A stretch of 34,169 nucleotides of DNA from Spirochaetales bacterium (GCA_012838895.1 DUOJ01000009.1:1-34169); one strand, 5' to 3'. Numbered from the stretch's first letter, positions 1 through 8,327 are shown. The notes: a model not told the origin generated them from the letters alone. A program made the numbers and translations.

Positions 1-414
1 TCTGGCTATGTTGTTGAAGATGAATTGCAACAAGAAACTATACCGGTGGTCTTAAAAAATTATAATGAGCAATTTGCCGAGATTGATAGAATCTTTGGGT
101 TTAATAAAACTGAATGGGCGAAAATATTTGGTGTCTCAAGGGTTACTATCTACGATTGGTTAAGCCAAAAAACAACTCCGCAAGGTAGTAACGCCAATAA
201 AATTGGGGACATCTATAAGTTATTGGAATCTGTCCCAGAGAAAAAAGATCGAGTCGCGCAAACCTATTTGAATCAAAATATCAGTAAATACAATAAATCA
301 TTAAAGGAGATCTTCTCTGAGAGTCAAAATATTGAAGAGGAATATCAGGGGATTGGAGAGGTTATAGCTTTTATGATTTTACAGACAGCAAAGAGGAAGG
401 AGAGGCTTAATTAA
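1..414 (+). CDS. Helix-turn-helix protein, 5' end probably outside the window
   Basis: The frame is open from the first base of the window to TAA at 412-414. The only in-window start candidate is TTG at 25, which has no convincing ribosome binding site, so the gene probably begins upstream. Near residues 25-60 (counting from the TTG) is a Cro/XRE-like helix-turn-helix: an amphipathic helix, then 'WAKIFGVSRVTIYDWL', which matches the turn plus recognition helix. The rest is charged and helical. DNA binding is therefore likely, but the target and biological role cannot be read from the sequence. Base composition is far more AT-rich than the genes after 1380, like the next gene, which suggests a transferred accessory pair. 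After the stop, the next frame stays open to a TAA at 482-484, so the reading frame may have been shifted near 390-410. It could be a regulator or the regulatory half of a defence or toxin-antitoxin-like locus; this is unproven. Confidence 0.6.
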   Translation, partial: SGYVVEDELQQETIPVVLKNYNEQFAEIDRIFGFNKTEWAKIFGVSRVTIYDWLSQKTTPQGSNANKIGDIYKLLESVPEKKDRVAQTYLNQNISKYNKSLKEIFSESQNIEEEYQGIGEVIAFMILQTAKRKERLN

Positions 415-484
415 ACTTGCAAAAACAGCAAAGTTCGATGACGAAATTTTTGATAACAATATTAGGAACTTTGATGTGCCGTAA
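413..484 (+). other. Possible frameshifted tail of the upstream HTH gene
   Basis: Reading from 413 in the frame next to that of the HTH gene gives 23 sense codons with protein-like composition (it contains 'KFDDEIFDNNIRNFDVP') and then TAA. No start codon with a ribosome binding site precedes it. The purine-rich run at about 390-405 would be a natural site for a one-base slip. This may be the true C-terminus of the HTH gene displaced by a frameshift, or simply non-coding sequence; comparison with an intact homologue would decide. Confidence 0.25.
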
Positions 485-496
485 AGATTTCACTGG

Positions 497-1291
497 ATGA
501 TTGAATTAAATCTTGAGAAGATTCAAAAAAACAATTGGATTCAGGGGACAATTGTAACAGATTCTTTGAAAGAAACGTTGATGTCTGGGTATCAGTTTTA
601 TAATAACATTAGCGGAGCTGATTTATTGGTTCTTTATACGCATGATTGTGATTTAATAAATCTCAGTTTAGAGAAGGAACCATACGCTGAATTTTTTTGT
701 GTGAAAAAGATTAAAAAAATTGATCACAACTATTCTTATGGCAAAAACCCAAGAAAGATGCACTTGGAAATTGATGGGTCTATTTTTGAATTTGATATAA
801 ACAAGACCCTTAAAATTGATAGAGCTATTTTGGCGAAGCATACGATGGAATCAAAGAGACCGAAAATTCCCCAAAAAAGTATGGTTAGGATACTAAAGTG
901 GCTATCGAGAAAATACTAGAGGTCAGCATTTCCCGATGAATTTAATAATATCGTTAAACAGATTCCCAATATTGATAGGAGATTGGCAGATATCTATAAC
1001 AGGTTCCCGATAATCTATCAAATCTTTTTTCTAGTAAATCCAGATAGGGAAATTGAATCTTCAGAGAGATATAGTCTAAATATTTATGTACTATTAGAAG
1101 GTACGACCTTTGATAGCGATGAAGGGGTAAAGGATAAAATTGGTCCTCTGTTTGAAAAACTGTTTAAGGTTGAAAGAATAACAGTTGAAGTAGAGTGTGG
1201 GTTTTTAGACGATATGACACTTTTTGAGTTTGGGTTTTATAAGTTGTGGGATAGAGAATATCTTACTCTGCGAGAAGAAGATCTTAGGTAG
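497..1291 (+). pseudogene. Unknown-function gene split by an in-frame TAG at 917-919
   Basis: ATG at 497 opens 140 codons ending in TAG at 917-919. The same frame then continues without a break for 123 more codons to TAG at 1289-1291. Together they make 264 codons with one internal stop. The residues on either side read as continuous protein: '...WLSRKY' before and 'RSAFPDEFNNIVKQ' directly after. No Shine-Dalgarno is seen for a restart; the only start codon early in the second part is TTG at 983. The first half has a 'YTHDCDL' motif in a hydrophobic strand context, like Cys-Asp motifs of several uncharacterised accessory proteins; I do not recognise the family. The second half is acidic. AT-rich like its upstream neighbour. 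It is most simply a pseudogene by nonsense mutation. Amber readthrough or two separate proteins are less likely alternatives. Confidence 0.55.
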
Positions 1292-1329
1292 ACATCTGTT
1301 GCAATAATTATGTGCTCCCCTCTAGTCAT
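1237..1329 (-). pseudogene. Candidate truncated 5' end of a lost minus-strand gene
   Basis: On the minus strand an unusually strong Shine-Dalgarno (AAGGAGG, complement of 1337-1343) lies 7 nt before ATG at 1329-1327. The frame runs only 30 codons, starting 'MTRGEHIIIATDVYL', and stops at 1237. Only the first dozen or so codons lie outside the plus-strand gene that ends at 1291; after that the frame is antisense to that gene and reads as low-complexity Ser/Arg. The arrangement fits a core gene whose body was replaced when the AT-rich segment arrived, leaving its translation start behind. It could also be a genuine small protein or a chance match to the ribosome binding site consensus. Confidence 0.3.
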
Positions 1330-1381
1330 AAAACGCCTCCTTAGGTAAACTTGCTCAACTCATAAAAAGGAGTCTTTTAAT

Positions 1382-2656
1382 ATGGAGGAAAAAAGAATCG
1401 TTTTAAGCACTAGGGAGAGACCTGAACTCTCTAAGTGGATCCCACTCAGTTTCCAACACGTCTTTGCGATGTTTGGGGCAACTGTGTTGGTTCCAATCTT
1501 GACTGGGCTCTCAATTTCTGCAGCTCTCTTTACTGCAGGGACCGGAACCTTAATCTATATCTTAATAACCGGTGCCCGGGTTCCCGCTTTCTTGGGCTCT
1601 TCGTTTGCTTTCATCCCCGCCTTGATAGGCATAGGAAGTACCTATGGTGTCCCCTACGCGATGGGAGGGGCCGTGGCTGCTGGACTCTTCTATCTAGTAA
1701 TTGCGGGCACGATTAAAGCTTCGGGCCTTAGCTGGATTAAACGAGCCCTCCCTCCAGTGGTTATCGGTTCGGTAATCATCGTCATTGGACTCAACTTAGC
1801 CCCCACAGCTATGGGGATGGCGATGAATGATACAGCAGGCAACTACTCATTGGTGAGCCTCTCCATTGCTGTTGTCACCCTAGCTGTCACTGTTATAGCC
1901 AACATCTTCTTAGTTGGATTCTTCAGTACTATCCCCATCTTAATCGGACTCGTCAGTGGTTATCTCTTTACTCTTATTATGGGATTTATCACACCCGCGT
2001 ATGCTCTAATAGATTTCTCCATAGTGCGCGATGCTGCTTGGTTTGGGCTTCCCCAATTCCAACTCCCTAAGTTTAACATTGTGGCAATCGTCACTTTCAT
2101 TATTGTTTCACTTGCTACAGTGGCTGAGCACCTTGGCGATACCATCACCTTAGGGAACGTCGTTGGACAAGATTTTACCACTGACCCGGGACTCCACCGC
2201 ACCTTAGCCGGAGACGGTATTGCCACCGCTTGGGCAGCTTTTTGGGGAGGTCCCCCCAACACAACTTACGGAGAGAATATTGGAGTTATGGCTATTACCC
2301 GTGTCTACTCAGTTTGGGTCATTGGAGGGGCAGCTGTATTTGCCACCCTTTTATCATTCTTCCCCAAGTTTGGAGCCCTGATTCAAACCATTCCTACCCC
2401 TGTTATCGGGGGGATCTCGATGCTCCTCTTTGGGATTATCGCCTCAAGTGGACTACGCAACTTAGTCGAAAGTGGCGTTGACTACCAAGATAAACGTAAC
2501 TTAACAATCTCTTCAGTCATCTTAGTGATTGGTATCGGTGGTGGACTGTTAGCCTTCCCACTAGGTCACAGTGTTGAGTTCCAGATGGGCGGAGTGGCCT
2601 TGGCAACCTTTGTTGGAATTCTTTTGAACCTAGTAATTCCTAAAAGTATGCCATAA
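1382..2656 (+). CDS. uraA: Uracil permease, NCS2 family
   Basis: This is a 424-residue NCS2 nucleobase:proton symporter of the inner membrane that imports uracil for salvage. It aligns along its length with E. coli UraA as I remember it, including 'FQHVFAMFGATVLVP' near residues 24-38 and 'PNTTYGENIGVMAITRVYS' near 292-310. The two glutamates that bind uracil and couple protons in UraA correspond to E249 (in 'AEHLG') and E298 (in 'YGENIG'). About 14 membrane segments, as expected. The start ATG at 1382 has AAGGAG about 10 nt upstream. It is the first core gene to the right of the AT-rich region and is followed at 50 bp by rnd. No PyrR site or riboswitch is evident in the 90-bp leader. A related xanthine or uric acid carrier is less likely given the closeness to UraA. 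Confidence 0.93.
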   Translation: MEEKRIVLSTRERPELSKWIPLSFQHVFAMFGATVLVPILTGLSISAALFTAGTGTLIYILITGARVPAFLGSSFAFIPALIGIGSTYGVPYAMGGAVAAGLFYLVIAGTIKASGLSWIKRALPPVVIGSVIIVIGLNLAPTAMGMAMNDTAGNYSLVSLSIAVVTLAVTVIANIFLVGFFSTIPILIGLVSGYLFTLIMGFITPAYALIDFSIVRDAAWFGLPQFQLPKFNIVAIVTFIIVSLATVAEHLGDTITLGNVVGQDFTTDPGLHRTLAGDGIATAWAAFWGGPPNTTYGENIGVMAITRVYSVWVIGGAAVFATLLSFFPKFGALIQTIPTPVIGGISMLLFGIIASSGLRNLVESGVDYQDKRNLTISSVILVIGIGGGLLAFPLGHSVEFQMGGVALATFVGILLNLVIPKSMP

Positions 2657-2670
2657 TCGATTTTAGAAGT

Positions 2671-2700
2671 CTGACCTACTGGGGCGTTGTGTGTTATCAT
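2671..2700 (+). promoter_or_regulatory. Weak candidate promoter for rnd
   Basis: CTGACC (2671-2676) and TATCAT (2695-2700) are 18 bp apart and resemble -35 and -10 boxes. A transcript from here would start at about the rnd ATG (2706), making it leaderless. Read-through from uraA is an equally good explanation. Confidence 0.28.
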
Positions 2701-2705
2701 GAGGT

Positions 2706-3578
2706 ATGTACAACTACACCCTAGTAGAGTCAGACACAGCTTTTAGAGAGTTTCTTAAAGGGGCCAAGAGCTCCCTCGCCCTCGACTTTGAGGGGGAGTT
2801 TAACCTCCACATCTACGGAGAACACCTCTGTTTAATCCAGATATTCGACCGCACTCACTACTTTTTAATTGACCCTTTTAAGGTCTCTGCTCCCCTCTTA
2901 AAGGGCTTCTTTAGCGATAAGGGAATTGAGAAGATAATGTTTGACTGCTCAAGTGATGCTAGCTTGATACGTCACCAATATGGGGTACAGCTCGAAGGGG
3001 TCTATGATCTGAGAGTTGGGGCACAGCTCCTTGGCTATAACGGCAACCTAAGTGGCTTAATCACCAAGTTTTTGCATAAAGAACCCGAAGGGGGTAAGCG
3101 CTCTAAGCAAACCTCCAATTGGCTGAGACGCCCCCTTAAGAGGCAACTTATAGAGTATGCCCTCTCGGACGTAGAGCACCTCTTTGACCTCAAAGAGGCC
3201 CTTGAGAAAGAGTTGGAGAGGGTGGGGCTAGGGGAGAAGAACCGCCAAGGACAAGTGGGGGTAGCCCTCCCTAAAGGGGCTAAGAGGGAAGGGTGGGAGA
3301 AGATTAACGGCTACCGTTATCTATCTAATAAAGAGAAAGTTTTTCTAAAACACTTCTTCTTAGCCCGTGACACTTTAGCCCAAGAGTTAAACCTCCCCCC
3401 TTTCAAGGTCCTCGATAAGCAGAGACTTCTAGGACTAGCTAAACGGACTCCCACATCTCAAGGGGAGTTTAGAAATCGCATTCAACAACGCAACAAGGGT
3501 ATTGAAGAGTCCCTCGCCACCCTCCTATTCAACAACTACAACCAAGCTCTAAAGGAGATTGAAGAGGGGAAGTTTTAG
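2706..3578 (+). CDS. rnd: Ribonuclease D
   Basis: A 290-residue 3'-5' exoribonuclease of the DEDDy family, which trims 3' ends of tRNA precursors and other structured RNAs in the cytoplasm. Visible catalytic motifs: Exo I 'LDFEGEF' with D27 and E29, Exo II 'FDCSSDASLI' with D84, and Exo III 'YALSD' with Y151 and D155. An HRDC-like helical domain follows at about 205-280 ('LSNKEKVFLKHFFLARDTLAQELNLP' region). E. coli RNase D is about 375 residues with two HRDC-like domains; this one has room for one, as in many other bacteria. The GAGG before the ATG is only 1 nt away, too close for a normal ribosome binding site, so translation may be leaderless or coupled to uraA. The following winged-helix gene starts 24 bp downstream. 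Confidence 0.88.
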   Translation: MYNYTLVESDTAFREFLKGAKSSLALDFEGEFNLHIYGEHLCLIQIFDRTHYFLIDPFKVSAPLLKGFFSDKGIEKIMFDCSSDASLIRHQYGVQLEGVYDLRVGAQLLGYNGNLSGLITKFLHKEPEGGKRSKQTSNWLRRPLKRQLIEYALSDVEHLFDLKEALEKELERVGLGEKNRQGQVGVALPKGAKREGWEKINGYRYLSNKEKVFLKHFFLARDTLAQELNLPPFKVLDKQRLLGLAKRTPTSQGEFRNRIQQRNKGIEESLATLLFNNYNQALKEIEEGKF

Positions 3579-3602
3579 TACACCTTGTAAGATGAGGTGT
3601 CT

Positions 3603-4691
3603 ATGGAACTAGAGTTAAAACGGTATTTAAGGGTCCATAACCTTACGAAGCGCCTCCCTCAGGAAGAGCTTTCTCAAGCTGTTAGAGTCATTGGCTTTAA
3701 GGAAAACTTAGAAGTAGCTTTAGCTGCTCGTGTTGAAGGTGTAACTCCAGAAGCGATTGAAGAGCTCTCTACCATTAAGAGCTCGCGTTACCTTCTACCC
3801 CAGATGTGGCGCCTCTATGCCCACTCTCTGGCCCCCCTGAACGAGGAGGAACTAATAGAGGGGAGTCCCCTCTTAGGGGAGATTGCAAAGCTCTTTGGCC
3901 TCCCCCTCTATCCCCTCTACGAGGAGGTGAAGAGGGGGGTAGAAGAGCTTCTTAAAAAAGAGTCTCTATCCCATAACCAATTAGTAAAAGAGATTTCAAA
4001 GAGCCTCGCAGAGAACTTGCCAGCTGCTAAACTAGAGCTAGGTAGCTGGCCCTCTCATCGTGAGGATGGGGTAACGATTGGCGAGGAGGCCCTTCTTCTT
4101 CTTCTGGAAAAGGTTTGTTTGGCACTCCCCATCTCCCTAGAAGAGGAGCGAGGTGTCGCTAGTTACCACCTCTTTGAAGCGCCTCAGTTGGGGGGGAGTC
4201 TAGCCAAAGAGTTTCTTCACGCCTTTGGACCCGCTAACTTAGAGGAGTTTATAGCCTGGAGTGGGGTGGGGGCGACCCAAGGGGAGAGATTGTGGCAAGC
4301 GCTAGATTATGAGGCGGTAGTTCAAGACCCACAAGGGAGGCTCTATTTAAGAGAAGATTACTTAACCCTAGAGGAGCTCCCAGAGGCAGAAGGGGTGCGC
4401 CTTATAGGGTATGGGGACCCCCTCTTTGAGATTCCCCACCGCTCCCTCTTGGTTCAAGGTAAGCGCCACTACAACTACTTCTATCGCTCTGCTACACCTC
4501 CAGGAATGCTCTTGAGTGATGGTGTTGTGATTGCGGGGTGGCACTTGCGTCAACAGCGGGGAAGCCTCTCCCTCCAAGTTGAAGATATTGGCCTAGAGTT
4601 GGGGAGGGTCGCTAACCAAGAGATCGAGGAGGAGGTGGAACGCCTCGCCCTCGCCTTTGGTCTCAAAAGTGGAGGTTTTTCAGTTAAATAA
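3603..4691 (+). CDS. Winged-helix DNA-binding protein, HTH_42 (AlkX/YcaQ-like) type
   Basis: A 362-residue protein that resembles the HTH_42 winged-helix family (the group containing YcaQ/AlkX-type proteins, some of which act on DNA crosslinks as glycosylases). Supporting stretches: 'FLHAFGPANLEEFIAWSGV' near 205-225 (the family's 'aygPat..dfa.wsGl' element), 'LIGYGDPLF' near 265-275, and a C-terminal stretch with 'GMLLSDGVVIAGWHLRQQRG' (the 'ptvlvdGrvvGtW' element). The N-terminal 'LTKRLPQEELSQAVRVIG' is also typical. I cannot confirm the catalytic Gln/Asp motifs known from AlkZ, so enzymatic activity is not claimed. I chose ATG 3603 because GAGG (3594-3597) lies 5 nt before it; GTG 3597 is an in-frame alternative overlapping that site. 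The stop overlaps the convergent kinase gene by 8 bp. Confidence 0.68.
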   Translation: MELELKRYLRVHNLTKRLPQEELSQAVRVIGFKENLEVALAARVEGVTPEAIEELSTIKSSRYLLPQMWRLYAHSLAPLNEEELIEGSPLLGEIAKLFGLPLYPLYEEVKRGVEELLKKESLSHNQLVKEISKSLAENLPAAKLELGSWPSHREDGVTIGEEALLLLLEKVCLALPISLEEERGVASYHLFEAPQLGGSLAKEFLHAFGPANLEEFIAWSGVGATQGERLWQALDYEAVVQDPQGRLYLREDYLTLEELPEAEGVRLIGYGDPLFEIPHRSLLVQGKRHYNYFYRSATPPGMLLSDGVVIAGWHLRQQRGSLSLQVEDIGLELGRVANQEIEEEVERLALAFGLKSGGFSVK

Positions 4692-5598
4692 TAGAGCCGG
4701 GGCGCAAAGTTTGAGCATTAGCAGCCCCTGCCGCTAATCCAATCTTAACTGATTCCATTAAACTCTCCCCTTTGGTTAATCCATAGGCGATACCAGCGGT
4801 AGTAGCGTCTCCACACCCGATGGTGTTAAGGGGTTCTACCCTCTTAACAGGTAGTTCATGAAACTCTCCATTGGCATAGAGCCAAACATCAAAAGCCCCC
4901 CGAGTTAACATTATTGAGCAACCGTAAGAGCGGTAGAGTTCAGCCATCTTAGCCACTACCTTATCTTTAATCTCCTGTGAGTCTTCTTGCTCTAGGACGG
5001 TTAGGTCTTTAAGGAAGGTCGCTGCAAATTCACTCAAATTGGGCTTTATGAAATCGACACCATAGGGGAGGGAGTTGACTAAGTCGTCCCCCTTAACATC
5101 GAGGAGAACCCTCTTACCCTGTTCTTTGGCAATCTTCACAAAGTCGCTATAGAGGGTGGGGGAGTAGCCGGGACTACGAGTTCCTGAAATAGTCATAGTG
5201 GCACTCTCTGCCAGGGCTTTATGGAACTGCTCGATGATTAGTTTCTCAGTTGAGGGGTCGACTGCTTCAGGCTCCTCTACCAACTCGGTCGTTGTCCGGT
5301 CAGCGAGGTTGTAGATAGTGGTACAGGTGCGAATCTTACTCTTAGAGTCACTCCAGTAGAGTTCGATGTTGTCATCTTTGAGCATCTCAATAAACTCGTT
5401 TATCCGATTTGAACCAAGGTGGGTGAGGTGGATTGCTTTACCGCCTAATTGGGCAACTATGCGGGCGACATTAACCCCCTTGCCCGAGGCATCTAAGCGG
5501 TAGTTAGCCGAGCGATTAACTTCGCCCACTAGAAAGTTGTCAAAGACCATGGTGCGTTGAAAGGTTGGATTGAGGCAAACTGCCAATATTTTTTCCAT
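4684..5598 (-). CDS. PfkB-family sugar kinase, 1-phosphofructokinase/tagatose-6-phosphate kinase type
   Basis: A 304-residue ribokinase-like (PfkB) cytoplasmic kinase. The N-terminal signature 'ASGKGVNVARIVAQLGG' (residues 38-53) is the hexose-phosphate kinase form of the first PfkB motif. The C-terminal motif 'NTIGCGDATTAGI' (259-270) carries the catalytic base D264, with GCGDA in place of the more common GAGDS. The length and the opening 'ILAVCLNPTFQRTM' match the FruK/LacC/PfkB subgroup, so the substrate is probably fructose 1-phosphate, tagatose 6-phosphate or fructose 6-phosphate; I cannot choose. No PTS or sugar gene is next to it to help. It is last in a minus-strand operon with dCMP deaminase (1-bp gap) and an alpha/beta hydrolase, an odd metabolic mixture. 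Its stop overlaps the convergent HTH_42 gene. Confidence 0.8.
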   Translation of the reverse strand: MEKILAVCLNPTFQRTMVFDNFLVGEVNRSANYRLDASGKGVNVARIVAQLGGKAIHLTHLGSNRINEFIEMLKDDNIELYWSDSKSKIRTCTTIYNLADRTTTELVEEPEAVDPSTEKLIIEQFHKALAESATMTISGTRSPGYSPTLYSDFVKIAKEQGKRVLLDVKGDDLVNSLPYGVDFIKPNLSEFAATFLKDLTVLEQEDSQEIKDKVVAKMAELYRSYGCSIMLTRGAFDVWLYANGEFHELPVKRVEPLNTIGCGDATTAGIAYGLTKGESLMESVKIGLAAGAANAQTLRPGSII

Positions 5599-5599
5599 G

Positions 5600-6091
5600 C
5601 TAATCCTCTATTAAGAAGGAGATTTCGAGCTTCTCGCGGTTTAGCTCTAGGCGTCTTAATTTCACACCCGCCAAGTTGAAAAGTTTCTCTGAAGCTTTAA
5701 ATGCATCTAAATGTGAGTACTTGTGGGAGAGGTAGACCACCTCAGTAATCCCCGACTGGATGATTGCTTTGGCACACTCGTTACAGGGGAAGAGGGCCGT
5801 GTAGAGGGTACAGTTCTTTAAGTCGCGTGAGATGCTGTTGAGGATAGCATTGAGTTCAGCGTGGCACACGTAGGGGTATTTTGTCTCTAGATACTCCCCC
5901 TCTCTGGCCCAAGGGAGCTCATCATCACTACAAGCTGAAGGGAAGCCGTTGTAACCCACCCCTACAATCTTCTTGTCGGGGTTGACGATACACGACCCCA
6001 CTTGGGTGTATGGGTCTTTACTCCGCTGTGCTGATAACAGGGCAACCCCCATGAAATACTCATCCCAACTAATATAATCGGCGCGCTTCAT
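5600..6091 (-). CDS. dCMP deaminase family protein
   Basis: A 163-residue zinc deaminase of the CMP/dCMP type, expected to convert dCMP to dUMP for thymidylate synthesis. The zinc site is complete: 'CHAELNAI' supplies the His ligand and the catalytic Glu (near residues 78-85), and 'PCNEC' supplies the two Cys ligands (near 102-106). The N-terminal '[29 protein letters not shown]' region is characteristic of deoxycytidylate deaminases, including ComEB. ATG at 6091 overlaps the end of the upstream hydrolase gene by 4 bp, indicating translational coupling, and the downstream kinase gene starts 1 bp after its stop. ComEB-like or riboflavin-type deaminase activity is less likely given the match over the N-terminus. 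Confidence 0.85.
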   Translation of the reverse strand: MKRADYISWDEYFMGVALLSAQRSKDPYTQVGSCIVNPDKKIVGVGYNGFPSACSDDELPWAREGEYLETKYPYVCHAELNAILNSISRDLKNCTLYTALFPCNECAKAIIQSGITEVVYLSHKYSHLDAFKASEKLFNLAGVKLRRLELNREKLEISFLIED

Positions 6092-7017
6092 CCTCTACTC
6101 CTCTTGTTCTCCCCTAGGAAGGTGAGAATATCATCCATCAATTGCTCTTGTACCGAATGGTACATCAATAAGACATGTTTACGGTGACTCCCCTCCATGG
6201 CGGTGGGGTATGAGATGAAATTGGAGGAGTTAACCCCCTTCTCAATTTCAGCTAAGTTTTCAAAGCGGACAGTCTTATCCCCTCGGTCGTGTAGAGCCAT
6301 CAGGGGGACTTCAATTTGGTTTAGGTTCTTTCGAATAGACTTGAGGGCGTGCATGAAACTTACGCCACCTCTAATGAAGCTTCCCTTGTAGCCCATCCAT
6401 AGCTCATCCCCATCGTTTTCAACCTCCCCTCCTTTATAGATAGTAGGGGATAAGGCGGGGGTGAAGAGTCCCACTATCCTCATAAAGTAGAAGAGCCAGT
6501 TTTGAACAGCTCCTAAGCGGAGGTCGTTGAAAAAGACTGGCGCAGCCACTGTGACCAGGCCATCGGGCGCGTTGTTACCCTGCATCTCTTCACCTAGACG
6601 GAGGGTCATGGCCCCTCCCATTGAAGTTCCTAAAACATAGAGGTGGTCGTACTCTCCACGCTTTTCCAAGAAGAGCTCTTTGAGGTAGTTGTACCACTGG
6701 GTGAAGGTTGTATCGTAAAGGTCCTCTACCGCAGTTCCAAAACCGGGGAGGAGGGGGGCATAGACATCATATCCCGCTTCATATCCCCTTTGGGCGGCAT
6801 AGGTGAAGCTATAGGGGGTACTGGGGAAGCCGTGTACCATAATGATGGCACTCTTAGCTCCCTCTTTGTGCCTTTTCGTTATGGGGAGGCAGCGGGGGTC
6901 GAAGACTCTGTCGAGGTTGACACTCAACTTCTCTACTGAGCGGTCACGGTAGCCCCACAACTGAGAACTCCATCCCAAAAGGAGGATTAAAAAGATTACA
7001 ACGATAAGGATAACCAT
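6088..7017 (-). CDS. Membrane-anchored alpha/beta hydrolase, esterase/lipase type
   Basis: A 309-residue serine hydrolase. ATG at 7017 is followed at once by a hydrophobic segment of about 16 residues (an uncleaved signal anchor), so the catalytic domain probably faces the periplasm. A TTG start at 7056 is possible but would sit against the oadB terminator and add residues unlike a signal, so I reject it. The oxyanion-loop motif 'MVHGFPST' is near 60, the nucleophile elbow 'GTSMGG' has S132, the likely acid is D247 in 'HDRGDKTV', and the base is in 'GSHRKH' (H278 or H281). The pattern resembles the carboxylesterase/monoglyceride lipase group (Est30-like). No clear Shine-Dalgarno precedes the ATG. 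It is first in the operon with dCMP deaminase and the PfkB kinase. Substrate unknown. Confidence 0.75.
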   Translation of the reverse strand: MVILIVVIFLILLLGWSSQLWGYRDRSVEKLSVNLDRVFDPRCLPITKRHKEGAKSAIIMVHGFPSTPYSFTYAAQRGYEAGYDVYAPLLPGFGTAVEDLYDTTFTQWYNYLKELFLEKRGEYDHLYVLGTSMGGAMTLRLGEEMQGNNAPDGLVTVAAPVFFNDLRLGAVQNWLFYFMRIVGLFTPALSPTIYKGGEVENDGDELWMGYKGSFIRGGVSFMHALKSIRKNLNQIEVPLMALHDRGDKTVRFENLAEIEKGVNSSNFISYPTAMEGSHRKHVLLMYHSVQEQLMDDILTFLGENKRSRG

Positions 7018-7057
7018 AGTGTCACAATAGACGAAAAAATGGGTTGAGACAAGCAAA

Positions 7058-7077
7058 ACGGCTCCCGAAGGAGCCGT
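7058..7077 (-). terminator. Intrinsic terminator after oadB
   Basis: A perfect 8-bp stem (ACGGCTCC / GGAGCCGT) closes a TTCG loop when read on the minus strand, the very stable cUUCGg tetraloop, and is followed by TTTT. It lies 12 bp beyond the oadB stop and separates the oad operon from the hydrolase operon on the same strand. Confidence 0.85.
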
Positions 7078-7089
7078 CCACTTGGTCGA

Positions 7090-8316
7090 TTACATAAAGG
7101 CTGCTAGGGCTGGCCTCAATCCATTGACGAGGGGTTCCATGAAGGGGACCACTGCCAACAAGACTCCGGCGACAACGGCTGAACCAATAACTCCAGCTAC
7201 GTTGGGACCCATAGCGTGCATAAGTAAGAAGTTTTGAGGGTTGTACTCTTGTCCAACCTTACTCGAAACCCGCGCTGCCATGGGGACAGCCGAGACACCG
7301 GCTGAGCCAATGAGGGGGTTAATCGGGTGTTTGGGGGAGAGTTTATTCATCAGCTTAGCAATCAAGACACCACCTGCTGTTCCAAAACTAAAGGCGACCG
7401 CCCCTAAGAGGAGAATCCCGAGGGTGTTGAGGTTAAGGAAGCCAGCTGCCTCCATCTTCGAACCTACCGAGAGTCCTAAGAAAATGGTGACGATGTTCAT
7501 CAAAGCATTTTGCATTGTATCGCTGAGACGGTTAACAACACCACACTCCCTTGCAAGGTTACCAAACATCAAAGCCCCAATTAGGGGGGTGGCTGAGGGG
7601 AGTAAGATGGCACAAATTGTTAGAACCGAAATGGGGAAGAGGATCTTCTCAACCTTAGAAACGGGTCTCAGTTGTTGCATCTTAATAAGACGTTCTTTCT
7701 TGGTTGTTAGTGCCCGCATGATGGGGGGCTGAATAATAGGGACGAGAGCCATGTAAGAGTAGGCCGCCACCGCAATTGCCCCCAAAAGGTCGGGTGCAAG
7801 GCGACTGGTAACATAGATGGCTGTCGGTCCGTCAGCCCCTCCAATAATTCCAATTGAGGCTGCAGAGTGGAGGTCAAAGTTGATTCCAGGGATAAAGCTC
7901 AATACGAGGGAGCCAATCAGGGCAATGAAGATACCAACTTGAGCAGCAGCCCCTAAGAGGAGGGTTTTGGGGTTGGCGATGAGGGGACCAAAGTCGGTCA
8001 TTGCTCCCACCCCAATGAAGATTAGGATTGGGAAAAGTCCCGTCTCGATTCCAGCATCGTAGAGGATTTTAATAAATCCAGTTGCCCCAAAAGTACTCGT
8101 TGGGTCAACTCCTGCAATATAGGCGAAGGGGATATTGGCTAAAATACAACCAAACCCGATGGGGATAAGTAAGAGTGGTTCAAACCCCTTGGCAATTGCC
8201 AAATAGAGGAGTACAAATCCCACTAAAATCATTACTGCGTTTCCCCAACCTCCCGCAGAGAGGAAGCCAAGGAGTCCGGTCGTTTGCCACAATTGTGAAA
8301 AAGCTTGTCCAATCAT
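7090..8316 (-). CDS. oadB: Oxaloacetate decarboxylase beta subunit (Na+ pump)
   Basis: A 408-residue integral membrane protein, the beta subunit of a biotin-dependent Na+-translocating decarboxylase. It decarboxylates carboxybiotin and uses the energy to export Na+. The sequence has many hydrophobic segments and the signature '[17 protein letters not shown]' near 159-175, where D162 corresponds to the Na+-binding Asp of Klebsiella OadB. Other family landmarks are '[20 protein letters not shown]' near 93-112, '[15 protein letters not shown]' near 336-350 and '[15 protein letters not shown]' near 369-383. ATG at 8316 has GGGAG upstream and follows the oadA stop by 11 bp. Gene order oadG-oadA-oadB with a terminator after it defines a complete operon. 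A methylmalonyl-CoA or glutaconyl-CoA decarboxylase beta subunit would look similar; the neighbouring carboxyltransferase argues for oxaloacetate. Confidence 0.92.
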   Translation of the reverse strand: MIGQAFSQLWQTTGLLGFLSAGGWGNAVMILVGFVLLYLAIAKGFEPLLLIPIGFGCILANIPFAYIAGVDPTSTFGATGFIKILYDAGIETGLFPILIFIGVGAMTDFGPLIANPKTLLLGAAAQVGIFIALIGSLVLSFIPGINFDLHSAASIGIIGGADGPTAIYVTSRLAPDLLGAIAVAAYSYMALVPIIQPPIMRALTTKKERLIKMQQLRPVSKVEKILFPISVLTICAILLPSATPLIGALMFGNLARECGVVNRLSDTMQNALMNIVTIFLGLSVGSKMEAAGFLNLNTLGILLLGAVAFSFGTAGGVLIAKLMNKLSPKHPINPLIGSAGVSAVPMAARVSSKVGQEYNPQNFLLMHAMGPNVAGVIGSAVVAGVLLAVVPFMEPLVNGLRPALAAFM

Positions 8317-8327
8317 AGTTCTACTCC

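Noticed and set aside
1292-1381. PyrR attenuator or purine/pyrimidine riboswitch before uraA
   Set aside because: The 90-bp leader has no terminator stem, anti-terminator or PyrR-box-like sequence that I can see.
7017-7056. TTG start at 7056 for the alpha/beta hydrolase
   Set aside because: It would begin against the oadB terminator and put a polar stretch before the signal anchor; ATG 7017 gives a normal membrane anchor.
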